Assembly: GCA_030609625.1 (NCBI GenBank)
Contig: JAUWBX010000145.1
Span: forward strand, 1 to 6,157
DNA length: 6,157 nt
Origin: Phycisphaerae bacterium
GTDB lineage: Bacteria > Planctomycetota > Phycisphaerae > Sedimentisphaerales > Anaerobacaceae
Direction: 5' to 3'
In this document: one piece after another, positions 1 to 5,060 of the stretch
Numbering within the stretch: position 1 is the stretch's first letter
Layout: the number at the start of each line of letters is the position of its first letter
Translations under genes and position numbers: made by a program
Notes under the pieces: model-generated
The model's database searches: none
What the model saw: the letters and a program-made list of their open reading frames with translations, nothing else
What the model was told of the DNA's origin: nothing

Positions 1-1
1 A

Positions 2-895
2 GTCGTTTTTGTTTCCGCTACACCCGGCCCATTCGAGCTGGAGAGATGTGATAACGAGGTTGTCGAACAAGTCATCAGGCCGACCGGACTTATAGACCCC
101 GAAATCTTTGTACATCCGGCCGGCAATCAGATTCCGCATCTCTTGGGTGAAATTGAAAAACGGGTCAATGCCGGGGAACGAACGCTCGTTACAACGCTGA
201 CAAAAAGGATGGCTGAAGACCTGGCCGGTTTCATTACAAAGAAAGGTTTCAAATGTCGTTATCTACACAGCGAAATCAATACCCTCGAAAGAATTGAGAT
301 ACTGCGGGCTTTGCGCCGCGGTGAATTTGATGTTTTGGTTGGGATAAACCTGCTGCGGGAAGGTCTGGACTTGCCGGAGGTTTCAGCGGTCGCAATCCTT
401 GATGCCGACAAGGAAGGATTCCTGCGGAGTCAGACCTCGCTGATACAAACTATCGGCAGAACCGCACGAAATATCAACGCCACTGTCTTTTTATACGCCG
501 ATACGGTTACCGCCTCGATGGAAAAAGCTATTGACGAAACGAGCAGACGTCGTAAAATTCAGCTAAAGTACAACGAAGAGCACAATATTACACCCGAAAC
601 GATAAAAAAAGAAATCCGTAAGAGTCTGACCGAGCAGATAAAAGCGAGACAGACCGCACGTCATGCGGTGCGCTTTGGCGATTCGGAATACGAAAAGGTC
701 GAATTAGCTTCTCAAATTGAGAAGGAAATGCTTGAGGCTGCCCAGACGCTGGATTTTGAGAAGGCTGCCTTTCTGCGGGACCAGTTGCGGGAACTGAAGG
801 AATTGCCGGAATTGGTTCTGGTCAGCTCAAAGAAAAAGAAAAGCGACTTTTTAGCCGCAAAAAAACAAAAACGATATAAGAAAAAGGATTTCTAA
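2..895 (+). CDS. uvrB: UvrABC system protein B, C-terminal part (5'-partial)
   Basis: UvrB is the damage-verifying helicase-like subunit of the UvrABC nucleotide excision repair complex in the cytoplasm. It receives DNA from UvrA and recruits UvrC. The reading frame is open from base 2, so the gene begins upstream; 297 residues of a protein usually about 660-680 long are visible. Visible residues include SATPG (5-9), EQVIRPTGLIDPE (22-34), the helicase domain 2 blocks VTTLTKRMAEDL (63-74), GINLLREGLDLPEV (114-127) and DADKEGFLR, then motif VI QTIGRTARN (149-157). A UVR domain that contacts UvrC lies near residues 234-267 (KVELASQIEKEM to LRELKE). The protein ends in a lysine-rich tail of about 23 residues. 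Motif VI has Thr where most UvrB proteins have Ala (QTIGRAARN). Internal TTG or ATG codons are not the start, because family homology continues to the window edge. No convincing terminator follows. Confidence 0.97.
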   Translation, partial: VVFVSATPGPFELERCDNEVVEQVIRPTGLIDPEIFVHPAGNQIPHLLGEIEKRVNAGERTLVTTLTKRMAEDLAGFITKKGFKCRYLHSEINTLERIEILRALRRGEFDVLVGINLLREGLDLPEVSAVAILDADKEGFLRSQTSLIQTIGRTARNINATVFLYADTVTASMEKAIDETSRRRKIQLKYNEEHNITPETIKKEIRKSLTEQIKARQTARHAVRFGDSEYEKVELASQIEKEMLEAAQTLDFEKAAFLRDQLRELKELPELVLVSSKKKKSDFLAAKKQKRYKKKDF

Positions 896-1026
896 TCTTG
901 ATATCATTGCATTTATCAAACAGATTTGGTAATATGGTTACGAATTATTCGACCCATAAAACAAGGTCTTTTCATGAACGAACATTGACAATCTTTATAA
1001 ACTATTGCTAAGCAAAAGGCAAAAGA

Positions 1027-1899
1027 ATGAAAAAACTTAACATTGCAAAAGCCAGGCCTCTTATCCGAATGGCAATTGAAGAGGACCTCGGACGAGGTGA
1101 TTTGACAAGTGCGCTTTTGTTCAAAGAGGATACTATTGCCAAATCGAACATTATATCACGTGAGGAAATAGTTGTATGCGGAATGGATGTCGTCGGAGAG
1201 ATTCTCAAATGCTATAACGAAAGACTCAAGTTGAAAGTACGTGTAAATGACGGCGAGTCTGCCCACGTCGGGAGCAAACTCGCTACAATCGAAGGGCCTT
1301 TGCGCTCTATGCTCAGCGCCGAGCGGGTTATGCTCAACTTCCTGCAAAGACTCAGCGGGATAGCTACGACTACCCGCAAATATGTCTGGGCAATCCACGG
1401 CAAAAAGGCAAAAATTTACGATACTCGAAAAACAATGCCCGGCTGGCGAATCCTCGAAAAGTACGCAGTGCGCTGTGGCGGCGGGTACAATCACCGCCTC
1501 GGACTGTATGACGGTGTCCTGATTAAAGATAACCATCTGGCCCAGTTGGGCAGGAATTTCCAGCCTAAACTGCGGAAAATAATTTGCCAGGCCAAAAAGC
1601 TAAAGGGCGTCAAATTCGTCGCAGTAGAGGTTGACCACGTCGATGACCAGCTCAACTACGTCTTGGAGATTCCGGGCATTGACATTGTGCTGCTCGATAA
1701 TATGGGCCAGTGGCAGTTAAAACACGCCGTGGATATGCGAAACAAAATGTGCGGCAAAAACAAAAAGCCGTTGCTCGAGGCCTCAGGCAACATAACGTTA
1801 GACAGCGTTTCTGCCATCGCCCAGTGCGGCATCGACAGAATCGCCGTAGGTGCAATCACTCATTCGGCAAGGGCCGTTGATATTGGACTCGACAGGTAA
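1027..1899 (+). CDS. nadC: Nicotinate-nucleotide pyrophosphorylase (carboxylating), quinolinate phosphoribosyltransferase
   Basis: This cytoplasmic enzyme converts quinolinate and PRPP to nicotinate mononucleotide, CO2 and pyrophosphate in de novo NAD synthesis. The 290-residue length is normal for NadC. The N-terminal domain carries EEDLGRGDLT (18-27) and ERVMLNFLQRLSGIAT (99-114). The barrel domain carries DTRKTMPGWR (132-141), KYAVRCGGGYNHR (145-157), LIKDNH (165-170), VEVDH (200-204), LLDNM (222-226), EASGNI (251-256) and VGAITHSA (274-281). These include the Arg, Lys and His residues that the family uses to bind quinolinate and phosphate, and the acidic residues used with PRPP and Mg2+. 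The ATG start gives a standard N-terminus and has a modest AAAAGG ribosome-binding sequence at 1014-1019, 7 bp upstream. birA follows 8 bp after the stop, so the two are probably co-transcribed. Neither nadA nor nadB is in the window. Confidence 0.97.
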   Translation: MKKLNIAKARPLIRMAIEEDLGRGDLTSALLFKEDTIAKSNIISREEIVVCGMDVVGEILKCYNERLKLKVRVNDGESAHVGSKLATIEGPLRSMLSAERVMLNFLQRLSGIATTTRKYVWAIHGKKAKIYDTRKTMPGWRILEKYAVRCGGGYNHRLGLYDGVLIKDNHLAQLGRNFQPKLRKIICQAKKLKGVKFVAVEVDHVDDQLNYVLEIPGIDIVLLDNMGQWQLKHAVDMRNKMCGKNKKPLLEASGNITLDSVSAIAQCGIDRIAVGAITHSARAVDIGLDR

Positions 1900-1907
1900 C
1901 TAAAGTT

Positions 1908-2741
1908 ATGCCAATAACCGACCTGCCCGGCTCCGGCTCGGGCCTTCGCCGAGACAAGCTGGACCCTGACAAGATAAAGGCGAATCTGAAGACCAAACGC
2001 ATCGGCAGAAAAATCCTCGTCTATAATCGCACATCAAGCACACAGGCAATCGCCGCCGAATACGCAAAGAGCAAAGGAAACGACGGCCTTGTAATTTTCG
2101 CTGAAGAACAAACCGCAGGCAGAGGCAGAGCCGAAAACGAATGGTACAGCAGCCGTTCGGACAGCATCCTTTGTTCGATTGTTTTAAGTACGGGCGGTTC
2201 GCGAACCGCCCCTGCCGAGCTGCTCTCGCTGACCTGCGCAGTAGCGGTCGCCGAAGCCATCGGCGGCTCAGCCAAAGGCCAGGCAAGAATCAAATGGCCT
2301 AACGATATAATACTGAACGGCAAAAAGGTGGCCGGCATCCTGCTCGAATCAAAAACAGATAACACCGGCAGTACCTGCATTATCGGCATTGGAATAAACT
2401 GTCACCAAAAAAAGGTGTCTTTCCCCCTCGAATTACAATCAACCGCAACAAGTATCGACATCGAAAGTCACTCAACTTCCGACCGTATCTCGCTGGCCAA
2501 AAGACTGCTGACCTCAATGGAGCACTGGCTCGAAGTAGCAGCCCAAACGAGTGAAAGAGTGATAGACCAATGGCGTAACTTGAGCGTTCAATTAGGCCAC
2601 AGGGTAAAGCTCATCTATAACAGCCGGGAATTTGCCGGCAATTGCATCGGAATTGACCCCGAAAAAGGCCTAATCCTCCAGTTAGACTCCGGCGGCGTAA
2701 GAATGTTCGACGCTGGTCATACGACTATCGTCAAACAGTAA
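1908..2741 (+). CDS. birA: Biotin--[acetyl-CoA-carboxylase] ligase, catalytic-only (no HTH)
   Basis: Biotin-protein ligase makes biotinyl-5'-AMP from biotin and ATP and transfers biotin to the lysine of the acetyl-CoA carboxylase carrier protein (BCCP). The 277 residues show the BPL/LPL catalytic domain: TSSTQ (42-46), EEQTAGRGR (66-74, the biotinyl-AMP loop), KWPND (129-133), GKKVAGILLE (138-147) with the catalytic Lys in KWPND, and GIGIN (160-164). A small C-terminal domain covers about 228-274. The roughly 30 residues before the catalytic domain are too short for the winged helix-turn-helix of the E. coli repressor-ligase, so this is probably a group I enzyme with no operator-binding role. 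The ATG lies 8 bp after the nadC stop with no clear Shine-Dalgarno sequence, suggesting translational coupling. Residues 96-101 (GGSRTA) are encoded by a perfect 20-bp palindrome in a surface-type loop between SIVLS and the next helix. Confidence 0.95.
   Translation: MPITDLPGSGSGLRRDKLDPDKIKANLKTKRIGRKILVYNRTSSTQAIAAEYAKSKGNDGLVIFAEEQTAGRGRAENEWYSSRSDSILCSIVLSTGGSRTAPAELLSLTCAVAVAEAIGGSAKGQARIKWPNDIILNGKKVAGILLESKTDNTGSTCIIGIGINCHQKKVSFPLELQSTATSIDIESHSTSDRISLAKRLLTSMEHWLEVAAQTSERVIDQWRNLSVQLGHRVKLIYNSREFAGNCIGIDPEKGLILQLDSGGVRMFDAGHTTIVKQ
2192..2211. repeat. Perfect 20-bp palindrome inside birA
   Basis: The half-site GGGCGGTTCG (2192-2201) is followed directly by its exact reverse complement CGAACCGCCC (2202-2211). 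The flanks continue an imperfect symmetry (GTAC before, CTGC after). It lies in frame and encodes GGSRTA (residues 96-101) at a point where BirA homologues vary in length. It resembles the GC-rich dispersed palindromic repeats of many bacterial genomes, but only one copy is present in this window, so calling it a dispersed element is inference. Confidence 0.6.
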
Positions 2742-2848
2742 CATACCATATTTGCAGGCATTATAGAGTGTTTTTATGTTAGACTCTGCTCAATCTGCCA
2801 CAAAAAACAAACATTAGGTTTCATTTTTTGTCCTTTTCCGTTATATTA

Positions 2849-2878
2849 TTGTCCTTATGTAAACGCGTATTCTATAAA
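2849..2878 (+). promoter_or_regulatory. Candidate sigma70-type promoter for the fucosidase gene
   Basis: TTGTCC at 2849-2854 (first three bases of the -35 consensus conserved) is separated by 18 bp from TATAAA at 2873-2878 (five of six -10 bases). Transcription would start near 2885 and give a very short leader containing the ribosome-binding site. It lies in the AT-rich 158-bp gap between birA and the fucosidase gene, where an independent promoter is expected for an accessory gene. Pattern match only. Confidence 0.4.
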
Positions 2879-2885
2879 TAAATTG

Positions 2886-2896
2886 AAAGGGCAGGA
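2886..2896 (+). promoter_or_regulatory. Ribosome-binding site of the fucosidase gene
   Basis: The purine-rich stretch AAAGGGCAGGA contains AAAGGG ending 8 bp before the ATG at 2900 and a second AGGA core 3 bp before it. It is the clearest Shine-Dalgarno-like sequence in the window and supports the ATG at 2900, which also gives a proper lipoprotein signal peptide. Confidence 0.5.
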
Positions 2897-2899
2897 ATT

Positions 2900-4606
2900 A
2901 TGTTAAGAAATGAATGGATTAAAAGGTCGCTTGTAGTTTGGTTGGGATTGGTGGTGTGTTCACTTACGGCCTGTTCTATCGAGCAGGTCAATGCCAAGAG
3001 TTCAAAAAAGTCCGCGGATTTCTTAAAAGCCGACAAGCAGGACATACAACATTGGCGTGAAATGAAATTCGGCCTGTTTATCCACTGGGGGCCGGTCAGC
3101 CTAAAGGGCACGGAAATCGGCTGGTCTCGCGGCGGTGAACGGCGAGGACGGACCGGCAGGGGTTCCATCCCAGTAGAGATTTATGACAATCTCTACAAGC
3201 AGTTCAACCCGGTCAAGTTCGATGCGGACGAATGGGTACAAATCGCCAAAGACGCAGGTATGAAGTACCTCGTGTTCACGAGCAAACATCACGACGGCTT
3301 TTCAATGTTCGACAGCCAATTGACGGACTATAAGATTACCAACTCGCCATTCAAGCGCGATGTCGTGAAAGAGTTGGCCGATGCCTGTCACAAGGCCGGA
3401 TTAAAACTCGGCTACTATTACTCTCCACCCGACTGGTATCATCCGGACTACCGAACGGAAAATCATCCGCGTTACATCAGGTTTCTGCACGGCCAGCTTC
3501 GGGAGATTTGCACCAACTACGGCAAGATTGATATAATCTGGTTCGATGGTCTTGGCGGCAAGGCGGAAGACTGGGACTCGGAAAACCTGTTCAGGATGAT
3601 TCGGCGGCTTCAGCCTCACGTTATCATCAACAATCGTGCCGGCCTGCCTGCCGACCACGACACGCCGGAACAGAGAGTCGGAAAATTCCAGAACGACCGC
3701 CCTTGGGAGACCTGCATGACTATCTGTCGGCAGTGGGCCTGGAAACCTAATGACCAGATGAAGTCGCTAAAACAGTGCATCGATACTCTTGTACGTGTTG
3801 TCGGAGGGGACGGTAATCTCCTGTTCAACGTTGGGCCTATGCCGGATGGTCTAATCGAGCCGAGGCAGGTCACACGACTCAAAGAAATGGGAAGCTGGCT
3901 CAAAAAGTACGGCCAGAGTATTTACGCCACCCGCGGCGGACCATTTAAGCCGGGCAACTGGGGCGCAAGCACATACAAGGGCAATACTATTTACATCCAC
4001 GTTCTAAATTGGCATGAGGATACCCTTACACTGCCGCCAATCCCCAAAAAAATCATCGCAAGCTCTGTTATGACCGGCGGGGCGGCATCTATCAGGCAAA
4101 CCGAACAGGCCATCGAAATCTCTGTCCCGAAAACATATCGGAAAGAGCTCGACACAATCATCGTGCTGCAGCTCGACAGCCCTGCGAGCGAAATCAGTCC
4201 ACGGGCTTTGCTCTCCGGTTCACTGACGGCGGAAAAGAAAGCTAAAGCTTCGAATACATTCCAGAAAAATGCCGCCTACGGCCCGGCCAAAGCTGTGGAC
4301 GACGACCCGGCCACACGTTGGGCCACCGACTCCGGCACAAAGCAGGTCTGGCTCGAAGTGGACCTGGGAAAACCGACCGCGTTCAACCGCGTTAAAATCA
4401 GTGAAGCCTACGACCGCGTAAAGGAATTTGAGTTGCAATACAGGAATAGCAATCGATGGAAGACATTCGTTAGTGGCACAAAAATCGGGCTCGATTATTC
4501 GAAGCAATTTGAACCTGTAACTGCTCGCTATGTTCGGCTGAACATCCTAAAAGCCACCGAAGGCCCGACCATTTGGGAGTTCCAGCTTTTCGCACCAAAA
4601 AAGTAG
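2900..4606 (+). CDS. GH29 alpha-L-fucosidase, lipoprotein, with C-terminal F5/8 type C (CBM32-like) domain
   Basis: This is a retaining glycoside hydrolase of family GH29, expected to release alpha-linked L-fucose from glycans outside the cytoplasm. The 568 residues begin with a lipoprotein signal peptide: a basic N-region, a hydrophobic stretch (11-21) and the lipobox LTAC with Cys25 as predicted lipidation site. The GH29 barrel starts at WREMKFGLFIHWG (52-64). It continues with TSKHHDGFSMFD (127-138), ACHKAGLKLGYYYSPPDWY (162-180) and IDIIWFDG (210-217), in which Asp216 matches the family nucleophile, then GGDGNLLFNVGPMPDG (302-317). The acid/base residue varies within GH29; Glu257 in DTPEQ (254-258) is my best guess. 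A beta-sandwich domain covers about 345-427. Residues 447-565 form a discoidin-like carbohydrate-binding domain with AVDDDPATRWATDSG (465-479), WLEVDLG and ARYVRLNI. Exact substrate (fucosylated glycan or fucan) cannot be told. It sits between housekeeping genes without other carbohydrate genes nearby. Confidence 0.93.
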   Translation: MLRNEWIKRSLVVWLGLVVCSLTACSIEQVNAKSSKKSADFLKADKQDIQHWREMKFGLFIHWGPVSLKGTEIGWSRGGERRGRTGRGSIPVEIYDNLYKQFNPVKFDADEWVQIAKDAGMKYLVFTSKHHDGFSMFDSQLTDYKITNSPFKRDVVKELADACHKAGLKLGYYYSPPDWYHPDYRTENHPRYIRFLHGQLREICTNYGKIDIIWFDGLGGKAEDWDSENLFRMIRRLQPHVIINNRAGLPADHDTPEQRVGKFQNDRPWETCMTICRQWAWKPNDQMKSLKQCIDTLVRVVGGDGNLLFNVGPMPDGLIEPRQVTRLKEMGSWLKKYGQSIYATRGGPFKPGNWGASTYKGNTIYIHVLNWHEDTLTLPPIPKKIIASSVMTGGAASIRQTEQAIEISVPKTYRKELDTIIVLQLDSPASEISPRALLSGSLTAEKKAKASNTFQKNAAYGPAKAVDDDPATRWATDSGTKQVWLEVDLGKPTAFNRVKISEAYDRVKEFELQYRNSNRWKTFVSGTKIGLDYSKQFEPVTARYVRLNILKATEGPTIWEFQLFAPKK

Positions 4607-5053
4607 GGGGCGTTGGTCAGAGCAGTTAAGCGTAACATAGAACGTTTCCCTACTGATTTTATGTTTCAGCTAACTAAAGCAGAGTATGAGATTTTTTTGA
4701 GATGCCAAATTGGCATCTCAAAAGAAGGCAGAGGCGGGCGCCGATACATGCCTTACGCCTTCACCGAACAGGGTGTTGCTATGTTATCCAGTGTCCTGCG
4801 CAGCAAAAGGGCTGTTGAGGTCAATATCGCAATAATGAGGACCTTTGTTAAGCTGCGTGAAATTTTGACCACAAACTCCGCCCTTAGACGAAAAATCGAG
4901 GCTATGGAGCGTCAATACGACGAACAATTCAAGCTCGTGTTTAAGGTGCTGTCAGAAATGGTAATGCCGACCCCAAAATCAAAATCACAGATAGGCTATC
5001 TTACCGAATCCAGGGGACACAAAAAAGGCACTCGAAAAGCTAAAGCCAAATAG
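4607..5053 (+). pseudogene. ORF6N-domain DNA-binding protein, 5'-truncated remnant
   Basis: This is the C-terminal two-thirds of an ORF6N (KilA-N-related) protein, a family found in phage, mobile-element and chromosomal loci and thought to bind DNA. Recognisable blocks are AVKRNIERFP, DFMFQLTKAEYE, GGRRYMPYAFTEQGVAMLSSVL and VNIAIMRTFVKLREIL, then a charged probable coiled coil (about 86-115, counted from a TTG at 4613) ending YDEQFKLVF, and a basic Lys/Arg tail. Complete family members carry about 40-50 more N-terminal residues (the YLIRGQKVMLDxDLAxLYGV region). These are missing: homology starts with GALVRAVKRN at 4607, directly after the fucosidase stop and in the same frame. The only upstream start is TTG at 4613 (146 residues) with AGGGGG too close to serve well; ATG at 4661 would shorten it further. 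It could still be translated, but half the domain is gone. It ends 7 bp before priA. Confidence 0.8.
4695..4723. repeat. Perfect 29-bp palindrome (14-bp arms, 1-base centre) in the ORF6N remnant
   Basis: The left arm TTTTGAGATGCCAA (4695-4708) and right arm TTGGCATCTCAAAA (4710-4723) are exact reverse complements around A4709. The palindrome encodes FLRCQIGISK (28-37 counted from TTG 4613) in the stretch of ORF6N proteins between the LTKxE helix and GGRRY, which is variable. Neither strand has a U-tract after the stem, so it is not an intrinsic terminator. A hairpin, an operator or a repeat insertion are all possible; the sequence alone does not say which. Confidence 0.6.
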
Positions 5054-5060
5054 CACTTTT

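Noticed and set aside
898..919. TTGATA/TATCAA inverted repeat just after uvrB as a terminator
   Set aside because: The 6-bp AT-rich stem with a 10-base loop is weak, and no T-run follows it.
985..1013. A perfect TTGACA (985-990) upstream of nadC as a -35 box
   Set aside because: At 16-18 bp spacing the -10 candidates (GCTAAG, CTAAGC) are poor, and the implied leader would be only a few bases. The better TATAAA at 996-1001 has no -35 at the right distance. It may still be a promoter, but I cannot support it.
1156..1536. 126-codon minus-strand frame opposite nadC, and similar minus-strand frames opposite birA, the fucosidase gene and priA
   Set aside because: Each lies fully opposite a gene with strong family motifs, and their products show no recognisable domain.
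2765..2787. AGAGT/ACTCT inverted repeat after birA as a terminator
   Set aside because: Only 5 bp of stem, a 13-base loop, and the T-run lies in the loop rather than after the stem.
4692..4723. The ORF6N palindrome with its T-run as an intrinsic terminator
   Set aside because: On both strands the bases following the stem are A-rich, not T-rich, and the stem is inside coding sequence with a one-base centre.
2900..5053. A fucosidase-ORF6N fusion protein by readthrough of the in-frame TAG
   Set aside because: The shared frame may be chance (one in three). A secreted lipoprotein fused to a DNA-binding fragment makes no functional sense, and no readthrough signal is visible.
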